Assembly (NCBI GenBank): GCA_037176705.1
Contig: CM073905.1
Span: 28,676,986-28,740,985, forward strand
Source: Molossus alvarezi
Taxonomy: Eukaryota > Chordata > Mammalia > Chiroptera > Molossidae
Length of the DNA stretch: 64,000 nt
Reading direction: 5' to 3'
In this document: in pieces, positions 21,886 to 32,100 of the stretch
Layout: every line of letters begins with the position of its first letter
Position numbering within the stretch: position 1 is the first letter of the stretch
Position numbers and translations under genes: made by a program
The notes under the pieces: model-generated
Seen by the model: the letters and a program-made list of their open reading frames with translations, nothing else
Told to the model about the DNA's origin: nothing
Database searches by the model: none

Positions 21886-22174
21886 AAAATAAAGGCAGCT
21901 ACTCTGGAATCCCCCACCCCCCATCCCCCAGGCCCTGGAACAAGGTGAACGGTGGCAGCTTCCCACCCTCATCTTACCGGAGCATTTTAGCAGTTGCCCC
22001 AATCACCTCCTAGAGAATGTTCCAGATTTCCCAGTCTGTGAAATGGAAAGCGTGATATATGTTAAAGGCCTTGCCAGAATTAATATTGGGTTTTGTGTCT
22101 GATCCCAAAGCACAAATTGAGCGTGGGAACCCTCAGATGGGAAGAAGGGGAAGAGCTCAAAGGAAGTTTCCTAA

Positions 22175-22192
22175 CCCCCCCCCCCCCCCCCC
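22175..22192 (+). repeat. Poly-C run, 18 bases
   Basis: Uninterrupted C run; likely variable in length and prone to assembly error. Confidence 0.9.
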
Positions 22193-22200
22193 ATTAATTT

Positions 22201-22260
22201 GATCTGGGATCTTCCTCTGAGTGTCCCTGGGATCTGGGATCTTCCTCTGAGAGTCCCTGG
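22201..22260 (+). repeat. Tandem 30-bp duplication
   Basis: Two adjacent copies (22201-22230, 22231-22260) of a unit starting gatctgggatcttcctctga, differing at one base (gtgtccctgg versus gagtccctgg). Confidence 0.95.
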
Positions 22261-22399
22261 AATACCACCAGCGAGCAGTACCTCACTGATCCAGGCAGTA
22301 CCGGACGGTCAAAGCACACGCTAGGGGTCCGAGAGATCACCATTAGTCCGTTCCTGCGTGAGTGTTGTGCCGGCATCAGCTCTCCTCTCCGAGCCTCAG

Positions 22400-22860
22400 T
22401 CCCCTCACTCACCTGTAAGGTGCGAATACTAATGGCTCGGCGCCCCGGCGGGGAGACCCGAGGTAACTGGCGGCGAGCGCCGGCCCGCGCCCCCCGGGGC
22501 GCCCCGGGGCGCCACCGAGCGGATCCCGCCGCGCCGGAGGAGGCCGCCCCCGCCACGCCTCCGCGGGCAGATTCCCCGCGGCCTCCCGCGCTGCGCGGCG
22601 GGGACCCGGCGGATTGCAAACAGCCGCCGGCCTCATTAGGAGACGTGTAATTAGCGGTGGCGGAGCCGGAGCCGGCACGGGCTAATTACCGCAGGGAGCG
22701 GGCTCCGCCGCCGCCGCCTCCCGCCCCGGCCGCCGGACCCGCGGGGCTAGCGCGGGTCTTCCAGTCCTCGTGGGGCCGGCAGGAGGTCGGGCCGGGTGCG
22801 AGGAAGGGGCCCAGGCACGAAGCGTGCTTCCGCCCAGGGGCTGTGACTTGGGGAGATGTT
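22400..22860 (-). promoter_or_regulatory. CpG-rich block, possible promoter/first exon of an unidentified transcript
   Basis: Very GC- and CpG-rich sequence, about 2.4 kb from POP5. On the minus strand it ends in a near-consensus splice donor, CAG|GTGAGTGAG, at about 22412-22400, as expected of a first exon transcribed away from POP5, the orientation CABP1 would have here. The open frames (for example 22678-22409 minus) are Ala/Arg/Pro-rich and I could not match them to CABP1 or another protein. TAATTA sites at 22647-22655 and 22681-22689 form an inverted pair. A lncRNA or alternative promoter is as likely as a coding exon. Confidence 0.4.
22647..22689. promoter_or_regulatory. Inverted pair of homeodomain-type TAATTA sites
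   Basis: gtaattagc (22647-22655) and its exact reverse complement gctaattac (22681-22689) flank a 25-nt GC-rich spacer. TAATTA is the known core for many homeodomain factors. Binding here is inference. Confidence 0.4.
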
Positions 22861-22864
22861 GATC

Positions 22865-23060
22865 ATTCATCCAAAACAGCGTTTGCTGTGCACTCCCTGC
22901 GCCAGGGTTTTGCCCACATTAACTCGTTTAAATCTTACATCCACCCATTAGGGAGGAACCATTATTACCCAATTGCACAGAAGAGGAAACTGAGGTCTAG
23001 AGACATGAATCAACCTCCCCAACAGCATGTGGTTCAAAAACAGCCAAGAGGGGTTTCGAA
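22865..23060 (+). mobile_element. MIR-like
   Basis: agaggaaactgaggtctaga core with aggaaccattattacccaat before it; abuts the CpG-rich block. Confidence 0.55.
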
Positions 23061-23745
23061 CCTGCGTCCATGGTCTCTCCATTTTACACAAAGTGGACTA
23101 GCGAAACCATGCACAGGACACCAGCCTGTAGGTGAGAGCAAGGACCGTGCAGTCGGGTGCTTCTTACTGGTGTGGGAGTTTGATCTGAGCCCCAATTGCA
23201 TCCCATGAAAATGTTGGGATTAAGTGCGTTAGGGGAATCGTTTTAGGGACTAGAGAGAAAGGAGGAACTCTGAGGCCGGTTTTCTCCACGCACTACGGCC
23301 TCTGACGCCCCCTGCTGGCGAAAAGGGGAAGCTGGCGAGACCGGTTTTTTTTTTTTTTTGGATAATGAGATTGTTCTTGGGTGAGGAGAAAGAGCAGACA
23401 CTGGTCCCTCAGCAGGGCCACTGCTCTTCCGCCCCCCACCACCCCCACCCCTTCCTTCTTCAGTATCCCTCCTTTAAGGTGGTGAAAAGTGAGAGATGGG
23501 AAAATTGAGGACTTATTCCACATCCTGCAAATAATCAGTTGTGAAACCTGCCTCCCTTTATGGACCTCACAGGGCCAGCCAAGTCCTTGACATTTCTACT
23601 AATAATCAGGAATAGGTATGAAGACCTAGTCGCAGGGCTGTGCATCAAAGTGTTAGGTATAGCAAGATTAAGAGAGCATTTCTAGCACCCAAGAAGGTTC
23701 CCATGCCCTCTTGCCAGTCAAAATCCTTTCCAGAAGAAATCTAGA
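23061..23745. other. Intergenic, no gene seen
   Basis: Unique sequence with a 14-base T run (23346-23359). No element recognised. Confidence 0.4.
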
Positions 23746-23749
23746 ACTA

Positions 23750-24130
23750 ATCTAAATGTCCATCATGGGAATATTGACAAATTTAACAGTGGTACATCCA
23801 AAGAATACAATACGATGTAACTGAAAAATAATGTTGCTGAACATTTAACATGAAAATATAGTCAAACAAGGAGAAATGAGTCTTACACACATTATATTGA
23901 GTGGAAGGAGCCAGACACACATACACAAAAACATGCTGTCAGGTTCAAGAACAGGCAAAACTAATCTTTCATAATATAAGTCAGAATAGAGGCTACTTCT
24001 GGGAAGGATTTTGACTGGGAAAAAGGCTAAAAATGCTCTCTTAATCTGGGTGATGGTTACATAAGTCTATATTTATGCACTTTATGTATGTTATACTTCA
24101 ATAAAACAGTTGTGTTTTTAAAAGAGTACT
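23750..24130 (+). mobile_element. Old L1 3' end fragment
   Basis: Contains ctaaatgtccatcatggg and a terminal tatgttatacttcaataaaa, both typical of L1M 3' ends. The L1 subfamily is not resolvable by eye. Confidence 0.55.
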
Positions 24131-24177
24131 AAACAGTATGATCCTATTCTTAAAAAGAAAATAACAACATAGGGTAG

Positions 24178-24500
24178 CAGTTCTCATCTCAAACTTTTCA
24201 TTGGCTCAGGACCCCTTTACACTCAAATTATTGAGGTTCCCAAAGAGCTTTTGTTTTTGTGGGCGATATTGATACTTATCATGGACATTAAAACATAAAT
24301 GTTTAAAACACAATACTCAATCGCATTAGCCATGAGTGATAATGTCAGCACATGCCATGTAACCTCTGGAAAACTTCACTGTCCATTGTGAGAGACTGAA
24401 AAAGGCAAATAACATCTTACTATATATTATGAAAGTAATTTGGACCTTGGAGTCTCGGAAAACCCAGTGGTCCCTGCATCTCACTTTGAGAACCGTTGGC
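24178..24500 (+). mobile_element. hAT-Charlie type DNA transposon fossil
   Basis: Starts cagttctcatctcaaac and ends tttgagaaccgttg, degenerate hAT-Charlie inverted ends. The inside (ggacccctttacactc, aaagagcttttgtttttgtg) resembles non-autonomous Charlie elements. The exact family is unresolved. Confidence 0.55.
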
Positions 24501-24999
24501 ACAGGGGGGAAATAACGGGGGTGGGGAGGCACTACATGATAAATTATTCTCTCTCTGTGATGGGATTATAACATTTTAATTTGCTTCTTTGTGGTCTTCA
24601 GTTTAAAAAATGGAAAATATGACCACCATGGGTTGTTTCTGCAAACAAAAAAAACAAGACAATACACCTATCTGCGTAAGATTGTTGAAAAGCTCAAACA
24701 GTAATAACATATTTGGCTGTATGGAAAAAGTAAACCGAGTCCTAACCTGAAAGTAAGGGTCCGACTTCCCGTGTCAATTTCTGGCCTGTAAATGGAGTTC
24801 CACTGTCCAGCTTTAGGGAGAGAATATATAAGTGCATACATAACTGTACTGTAATATAACAGAAAGTAAATGTCCCTGCGGGCCCCACATGCAGCAGCTG
24901 CATCCTACACAGTCCTGCAAATTTCGGCGTGGAGCAATGAATACCCATCACAGCCACAAACCGCTCCAACGCTGAATCGAGCTCAGATCCTACCAAACC
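24501..24999. other. Intergenic, upstream of POP5
   Basis: AT-rich then mixed sequence without recognised repeat or gene; turns CpG-rich near 25,000. Confidence 0.4.
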
Positions 25000-25640
25000 A
25001 GCGTGGGACTCCGCACTACGCTTGCGCTCAGCAAACGCAAACGGAGGCGGAGCTTGAAGAAGACTGACACTGGGCTCGGCCTCTCAACATTATAGCTCCA
25101 CCTTCCTATCCTGCATCCGTCTCTGAGTGGCTGCAAAACTGCGGAGGCTAACTTCCCATTGGCCACCAGCGGGAACACAGACACCCAGTTTGCGCGTCAG
25201 GAAGCCAGGAGCGGAGGTCGCCATGGTGCGGTTCAAGCACAGGTAAGCAGCCGATGGCTGGCCCCTCATTGCCCTCCCTGCCGGGTGCCCGCGGCCCTGG
25301 CCCCGTGCTCAAGTCCCTCTCGCCCGTCCCAGGTACCTGCTCTGCGAAGTGGTGTCTGACGACCCCCGCTGCCGCCTGAGTCTGGATGACCGAGTGCTGG
25401 GCGGCCTTGTACGGGACACAATTGCCCGCATGCACGGAACTTTCGGCGCGGCCGCCTGCTCCATCGGCTTCGCGGGTGCGAAGGTGCTGGGGAACCGGGC
25501 CGTCGGCGAGACTTTGAGGGATTGGGGACCGGGGGAGGGAGAAAGGGCACAAGCGTCCCACGGAGCTGCCAAGCCTGGTGCACCATCCACAATATGGTCC
25601 TATTTAGGGGTCTGGGATCCTGAGCCCCAGGTGTGGACTA
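25000..25640. promoter_or_regulatory. CpG-rich promoter region of POP5
   Basis: CpG dinucleotides are frequent from upstream of exon 1 through exon 2 and into early intron 2 (for example gcgcggccgcctg near 25446), then fall off sharply after about 25,700. This fits a housekeeping CpG-island promoter. Confidence 0.65.
25080..25222 (+). promoter_or_regulatory. POP5: POP5 proximal promoter / 5' leader
   Basis: Sequence becomes GC- and CpG-rich from about 25,000, and an inverted CCAAT box (ATTGG, 25158-25162) sits about 60 bp before the ATG. There is no clear TATA box. The exact transcription start cannot be read from sequence. Confidence 0.5.
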
Positions 25641-27220
25641 GTCTAGGTAGGCGGAGAGGTAAAAGCAGAAGGCAGTGGGACTTTGGGCAGAAATCCCCTG
25701 TACCTATTTGACCCGTGCATATTGGGGATTGTTACTGAATTTAATAGGATGGTTAGAATTAAATGAGGGAGACGTATGGTTCCTATTAAGTGACTGCTTA
25801 CATTGATACCACATGGAAAGTCAGAACCCTGAAAAGCCCTTAACAGGGCCTGTAAAGTACAGAACACACATTGTGTGTAGGCAGATGAGGAAGAAGAGGG
25901 CCCTCCGAACAGCCATACAAATCTAAATTCGTTCCCTTTTTCCATATGCTTGAAATGGAAGGGGAAATATATGCACACAGGCACAACTCTACATCAGGTG
26001 TGATAGAGTTAGCTGCCACAAGAACCTGCAGAACCTTTTTTTCAGTCAAGGGTTTTCTTCTGAGGAAGATGGATCTCCATCTCCCCACCCCCAATTTGAG
26101 TTAACCCCAGTGAATTAGAACATTAATTCTAAATTCAGCCCCAGCTGGTATGGCTCAGTGGTAAAAATGTTGCCTGCTGACCAAGGAGTCCCAGGTTCGA
26201 TTCTAGCCAAGGGCAGGTACCTCGGTTGTGGTTCAGCCCCAAGCCCTGCTAGGGGTTGTGCAGGTGGCAACCAACAGGTGTCTCTTCCTCCAGCTCTATC
26301 TGAAGATTAATGTAAAAATATCCTTAGGTGAGAATTTAAAAAAATTAAAATTCTAAATTCATTTATCAGTTCTGAGTGGTATGCAAGGGACTGGATATTA
26401 TCACCCCCCCTCCCCCCCAAATGAAAGCCTGTCCTAAATTTTTTTTTCCCTTCAGAAATAGTTTTACTCATTGAAGCATCCCAAGTGCCACTGCCTTAAA
26501 TAGTCTGTGGCACAAAATGATAGGTTCTAAGTTACCCTGAGACCTTTAACCTGCTGTTGAAAATCCAAATTTTCCCAAAATGATTTCTTCTTTCCTACTG
26601 TAGTACGATACCTCAATGCCTATACTGGAATAGTGCTACTTCGATGCCGAAAGGAATTCTACCAGCTAGTGTGGTCAGCTCTTCCCTTCATCACGTACTT
26701 GGAGAACAAAGGACACCGGTACCCGTGTTTTCTAAACACCTTGCATGTGGGAGGTAGGTGTGCATGTGGTACAGCTGATTTCCAATAGATAACAGGTTCA
26801 GAGCTCAGTCATGACTGGTGGGTAGGTCTTCCTATCCTGCACAGAACAAGATGCTTTCCCCTAGTTCTGAAAGTCTTTCAGGCAGACACCTTTCACAAAC
26901 TGTTGACCACGAAGCTCTTTCATGTGCCAGGTACAATTAGAACATGTCAGAAGTTCCTGATTCAGTACAACAGGAGACAGCTATTGATCTTGTTGCAGAA
27001 CTGCACTGATGAGGGTAAGCAACACTAACCCAGTATCCACTGAGCAGTGACTGACCTCATTCGGCTATAAAAAACATCTTTCACCCGTGCTGTCTGCCTT
27101 TCTCCAGGAGAGCGGGAAGCTATCCAGAAGTCTGTCACAAGCTGTTTACTAGAGGAGGAGCCAGGTGAGGAGGATCTTTCAGATGGTGGTGATGAGGAGG
27201 CTGCTGAAGCAATGGAGTGA
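25223..27220 (+). CDS. POP5: Ribonuclease P/MRP protein subunit POP5, five coding exons
   Basis: POP5 is a small nuclear protein subunit shared by RNase P (tRNA 5'-leader removal) and RNase MRP (rRNA processing). Coding exons are 25223-25242, 25333-25475, 26604-26753, 26931-27014 and 27108-27220; all introns are GT-AG and the sum is 510 nt, giving 169 residues and a TGA stop. The product starts MVRFKHRYLLCE and carries the Rpp14/Pop5 core (SLDDRVL, GTFGAAACSIGF, RYLNAYTGIVLLRC, HVGGTIRTCQKFLIQYNRRQ). The start is the first ATG, in good context (gccATGg), and matches the known mammalian N-terminus. Human POP5 is 163 residues; the extra length here lies in the acidic tail after KSVT (LLEEEPGEEDLSDGGDEE), where one Arg of the human tail is also missing. 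It is convergent with RNF10. Identity is near certain by sequence recall; no database search was run. Confidence 0.97.
26137..26338 (+). mobile_element. VES SINE in POP5 intron 2
   Basis: Head cagctggtatggctcagtgg; target duplication attctaaattca on both sides. It lies in an intron, 265 bp before exon 3. Confidence 0.85.
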
Positions 27221-27486
27221 ACCTCAGCATACTGCACTGTGCCCAAGCCTCCGGGCTCACTTGTTGGAACAGAGCATTCTAGAAGGCACCAGGATCTTCT
27301 ACATTTCTAGGATCTGCTTTCTCCATGATAAAATGGATGTCACTCAAAGGCACTGACACATTTGATCTATCTGTGACTTTTGCTTCAACATGCCCTCTCA
27401 TCTCAGGCTGGAACACCTTCACCCCCCAGCCCCCGAGTTCCTAACCCAGGACTTCTCTGAACACTTCCTGTTAAGAATGACAGGTT
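27221..27486 (+). other. POP5: POP5 3' untranslated region (before SINE)
   Basis: Unique sequence after the POP5 TGA. It contains GATAAA near 27,329 but neither AATAAA nor ATTAAA before the SINE inserted at 27487. The true cleavage site is unknown. Confidence 0.6.
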
Positions 27487-27705
27487 AGCTTGGCCAGTGT
27501 GGCTCAGTGGACTGAGCATCGTCCCATGGACTGAGAGGTCCTGGTTCAATTCCCAGTTGGGGCACATGCCTGGGTTGTGGACTCAATTCTCCAGTGAGGG
27601 GTATGAGCGAGACAGCCTATCAATGTTTCTCTCTCCATCAATGTTCCTATCTCTCTCTTCCTTCCTCTCTAAAAAAAATCAACAAAAAACATTTAAAATA
27701 AAACA
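27487..27705 (+). mobile_element. VES SINE, type B, in POP5 3' region
   Basis: Target duplication aatgacaggtta at 27475-27486 and 27706-27717. The tail contains AATAAA. Confidence 0.88.
27697..27702 (+). terminator. First canonical AATAAA downstream of POP5, inside a SINE tail
   Basis: AATAAA occurs in the A-rich tail of the type B SINE at 27487-27705. It is the first canonical poly(A) signal after the POP5 stop, so the SINE may supply the 3' end. A weaker upstream variant (GATAAA) is the alternative. Confidence 0.35.
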
Positions 27706-27779
27706 ATGACAGGTTAAAGCTAAGCCCAGCTCATGCTCATAGTAGCTGATACTTTATCCTATTTAATAAGTACGGCTAG

Positions 27780-27990
27780 CCCAGCCAGTGTGGCTCACTG
27801 GTTGAGCGTTGTCCCATGCACCAAGAGGTCGCCGGTTCGATTCCCTGTCAGGGCACATGCCCAGGTTATGGGCCAAATCCCAAGCGGAGGGGCAGGGGGG
27901 CATGCAGGAGGCAGCCAATCGATGTTCTCTCTTAGATATCCCCCCCCACTTTCTCTCTCTCTAAAATCAATAAATAATAAAAATAAATGT
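27780..27990 (+). mobile_element. VES SINE, type B
   Basis: Head agccagtgtggctcactggt, middle catgcaggaggcagccaatc, tail ctaaaatcaataaataat. Confidence 0.87.
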
Positions 27991-28029
27991 CTAGCTGACC
28001 TGAATTGAACTTTTAAAAAAAACCCAGCT

Positions 28030-28212
28030 ATCCTGGCTGGGCAGTCAGTTGGTTAGAGCGTTGTCCTGATACACCAAGGTTGTAGGTTCGATCCCCAGTC
28101 AGGGCATATTCAAGAATCAACCAATGAATGCATAAATAAGTGAAACAAAAATTGATGTTTCTCTTTCTACCTCTCTCAAATAATTTTTTAAAATAAGATA
28201 AAAAATAATAAA
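28030..28212 (+). mobile_element. VES SINE, type C
   Basis: tcagttggttagagcgttgt head, aaccaatgaatgcataaata middle. It lies between the convergent 3' ends of POP5 and RNF10. Confidence 0.82.
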
Positions 28213-28242
28213 ACAGGAAGTTCACATTGCTTGTGCAGGTAA

Positions 28243-28248
28243 TTTATT
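28243..28248 (-). terminator. Distal RNF10 poly(A) signal AATAAA
   Basis: Minus-strand AATAAA (gcaataaattacc) about 880 nt beyond the stop. The RNF10 transcript would end near 28,225, just before the SINE-dense gap to POP5. Confidence 0.5.
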
Positions 28249-28648
28249 GCAACTGTTTGCCTTCACATTCTATTACACCTAGAGGTTACTTTAAGCAGCA
28301 AAATAATTCACATCACTCAAATTTAGCTCAAACCAAGGCATAAGACTACTCTAGACAATAGGGAGGCCATGGGCAACCCCACTGCTTTCAACCCTGTCTG
28401 GCTCTGCCTCCAGGTGTGCTGGACTCTGCTCCTACAACTCAGGCCACTGCCACTTGAAACAAGTTTGTGTAAAAGGTCGGCAGGTCCCAAGGCTTCCTTA
28501 GTGACAGTTACAGTTTTTCTTGCCAAACAGAAGCCACGTGCAAGAGGCAAAACTCCATCACACTTGCAAGTGCAACCCTAGGTCTGGCCCCAGAGCCTGG
28601 CCATGTCAGACGAAAAACTGCAATTCAAGCTGGGTATCCTAAATCCAT

Positions 28649-28654
28649 TTTATT
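28649..28654 (-). terminator. Middle RNF10 poly(A) signal AATAAA
   Basis: Minus-strand AATAAA in unique sequence about 475 nt beyond the stop codon. Confidence 0.35.
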
Positions 28655-28931
28655 CCCATCCCTCTGTTTCTTTAAGAGAACTGAACAGATAGAAAAGATT
28701 CAACTGTTTTTAAGACTTATTGATAGGTGTGCTGAAACCATGATGCCCTGACACATGATGTCAGAGCAGTGCTATTTAACACTCTGGTTTGGGCTGCTTG
28801 TCCAAGGGATGTTGAAGGGACTCAAACTTATTAGGGGTTGAGGAAAAACTAGTTACACATGGGTCAAAAACAGTAACCTGGCAACAAACTAAAAATCTTG
28901 GCAGGAAGAGATCTCTTGTGAGTGTCAATAC

Positions 28932-28937
28932 TTTATT
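28932..28937 (-). terminator. Proximal RNF10 poly(A) signal AATAAA
   Basis: Minus-strand AATAAA (plus strand tttatt), about 195 nt beyond the stop codon, in unique sequence. Confidence 0.45.
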
Positions 28938-29128
28938 TTGGTGTAAAGACAGGAAGCTGGAAAATACACTGTATTTAAAATCATCTTGGTTCCCCCTCAC
29001 GTTGTGGAAACCCCCCCTCCCCCCAGAGCTAATCTGTTCAAACTCAAATACTTAAAAATTACAGCAGCAAAACAAAAGCACAGAAAAAAAAGAAAACCAG
29101 ATGGAGAAGATAGCGTGGGCCAGTAGTG

Positions 29129-32100
29129 TCACTTGGTGTGGACAACTGAGGTGCTGAACAGGAGCTTCTGTTTCTGTTTTTTCCTCTTCTTTCCTCCTTT
29201 CTCTTCTAAATGGAAACAGAGAGAGCTTAGCTTAGAATGCCATCCCCTTGTCCCCGCCAGTGTTCTTTACTGAGAGAGAGAACAGCAGTGAAGAGTGCAG
29301 GCTCTGGAATCGGAATACCTGTGTTCAAATACCAGTCCTTACACACAGGTGTTTGTCTTTGGACAAGTCACTTTATCTCCCTAGACCTCTGTTTCCTCAA
29401 CTGTAATGTGAGAGTTCTACCCATTTAGTATGGTTAATGGGAGAATTCCTCAGAACTTCACACCCAGGCCTCGAGAATTAATCTGAGGTGGCAAAAAGGT
29501 CCTACATGACATACCAAATGGAATGTTCACTGACACCAGAAGGTGAGCCTAAGGCTCGGGGGAAGTGCCCGACCGATTAGTGCTATCTGCCACTGAGTCC
29601 AGATGGGAAGCCCAGCCCCGTGCAGTTCTTTGCCTTTACCAGAGAGGGCATCTGAAGCAGCTGGCGTGTCCAGTTTCAGGAAGGCTGCTTCAATAGCTTG
29701 GCTGAAGGAATTTTGGAAACTGGGCACAGGAACACGGTCTGAGTTATCACTCTCCCCATCACTGTCCATGGTGGCAGGAGGGACTAAGCTGTTTTCATCT
29801 GAAAAACAAGTGTTACAATTCTAGAAACAACTCTAGAGACTTATGTCTTCCGAAAGGGGCCAAACTCCTCCCACCCTCCACCCCCTTCACCAGAAGGGCC
29901 ATCCTCACCTTTCTTTGGAGCAGTTTTGGGCCACACTTCTGCTTTTGCTTTTCCAACTCTCAGCATCTGCCAAAGTGGTGGTGGTGGTGGGAGGGTGAGA
30001 TCCAATGATTTGTTAAATAATGAGAACTCTGATTCTACTCAACAGAAATATCTGAGACTAAATCTATGAGCCTCCCTCTTAAGAAAGCCTCTGTGGCTCT
30101 GGCCGGTTTGGCTCAGCGGTGGAAGCGTCGGCCTGCGGTCCGGAGAGACCCGGGTTCGGTTCCCGCTGGGGGCATGTACCTCGGTTGCAGTTTGTCCCCG
30201 GCCCTGGTCGGTCGTGTGGGTGGCAGCCACTCGATGTGTTCCTTTCATATCAATGTTTCTCTCTCTCCCTCCCACTCTACCTGAACAAAAAATGGAAAAG
30301 TGTCCTCAGGTGAGGATAAAAAAAAAAAAAAGAAAGCAAGCCTCTGTGCCTGGCCGGTGTGGCTCAGTGGTTGAGCATCGACCCATGTACCAAGAGGTTG
30401 TGGGTTCGATTCCGTCAGAGCACATGCCTGGGTTGCAGGCTCCATTCCCAGCAGGGGGTGTGTAAAAGGCAGTTGACTGAGGATGTCTCTCTTTCATCAA
30501 TGTTTCTCTCCCTTTCCCTTCCTCTCTCTAAAATTACTTTTTTGTAATCCTCACCCAAGGACATTTTTCCATTTTTTGTTCAGATAGAGTGGGAGGGAGA
30601 GAGAGAGAGGGAGAGAATCATCGACGTGAAAGGGACACATCGAGTGGCTGCCACCCGCACGACCAACCAGGGCCAGGGACAAACTGCAACCAAGTACGCG
30701 CCCTTAGCGGGAACTGAACCCAGGCCACTCTGGACCACAGGCCGATGCTCTAACCACTGAGACAAACCGGCCAGGGCTAAAATCAATTTTTAAAAAAGAA
30801 AGAAAGCTTTCTGTGATTATTAGAAAGTGCAACATTAATTAGCCTATAAGCCTCCCATTCTCCAACGGATTTCCAGAAAGAACAAGCAGTAGAGTTTGTG
30901 TTAATACCCTTGGACAGCTTCAAAAGCAAAGGACTTACCTGGGCAAAAGAAGGAAAGGGAGAATCTTCTTCCAGACTCCCAATGCAGAATGAAGGACTTC
31001 CCTGACTCATAGTGGGTGACACAGGGGTCTGCAGAAAGTCTAAAAGTGAACCAGAGATTATATGAGTCAAGTTCCAAAGAGCTAGTTTCCTCTTAACAAG
31101 AGTAAACCCTGATGAACCCTGAATCAGATGTGGATAATTATAAATCTCACCTAAAAAAGTAAACCTTGACCAAATTCAACTTCGCCATGTTCTCAAAAAG
31201 CCAAGAACATGGACTATTATTCATACCATGATCACTATATAGAGAAAAGTTTAGTGTTTACAATAACACTAAAAGCTATGGCAGAATCTGTTCCCACAGT
31301 AAGAAAGAAAAGCACTTTCCATATCAGCCAGCTCTCATGGCCTAGGTTTCGACTGTCATGAACTAGCTTTATATAGATGAAAAAGCTCCGAGCAATAGAC
31401 AAAAATTTAATCTGGTCAACCTATATATTATTCCAGCAAGCAGATATCTATGACTTGGGAATATTCAGTTAAAATCCAAAACACATACATCAACAAAATC
31501 CAAAATGAAGATGCAAGCATTTTCCTGATTCTCTCTAGGGAACGGTCTTTTCAATTCTTTCTGACTTTATGTTGAACATTTCCCACAGATCTACCCGTTG
31601 TCCTGATCACTATTGGGAGGAGGAAGCCTATTCACTCTCCCACTAGCAGGCCCTTCCATAGCCAGCTAGGGGTGTTTAGTACTTCTATTCTTAGGACCAT
31701 CCAACTGCTCTTGCTTAAATACAGTAAAGCCGCCCTGGCCGGTTTGGCTCCGCAGTTAGAGCATCGGCCTGTGGACTGGAGAGACCCGGGTTCAGTTCCC
31801 TCTAAGGGCATGTACTTTGGTTGCAGTTTGTCCCCAGCCCCGGTTGGGGTCATGTGGGTGGCAGCCAGTCGATGTGTCTCTCTCACATCAATGTTTCTCT
31901 CTCTCTCCCTCCCTCTCTCTTCCACTCTATCTGAAAATAAATGTGAAAATGTCCTCAGTTGAGGATTAAAAAAAAAAAAAAAAAAGATAAATACACTAAA
32001 CCCCATACCTTCAGAAAAACTAACATGTGAAAACACAATCTTTATATCATAAATAATGTAGTTGATGTTCTGCCGTATTCCTTTGTATAGCAGCTCTCTT

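Larger units (their letters stand above)
28225..29128 (-). other. RNF10: RNF10 3' untranslated region (longest form)
   Basis: Unique sequence with no recognisable SINE follows the RNF10 TGA (29131-29129). Three AATAAA signals on the minus strand lie in it. The distal one gives a 3' UTR of roughly 900 nt, the proximal one roughly 200 nt. Confidence 0.6.

Noticed and set aside
1..22000. CABP1 exons expected from human synteny
   Set aside because: I searched for the EF-hand coding text and the long-isoform N-terminus and found neither; in human the gene starts tens of kb from POP5, so it may lie outside the window.
22657..23208. 183-codon plus-strand frame leaving the CpG-rich block
   Set aside because: Its second half runs through a MIR, and there is no similarity to a known protein.
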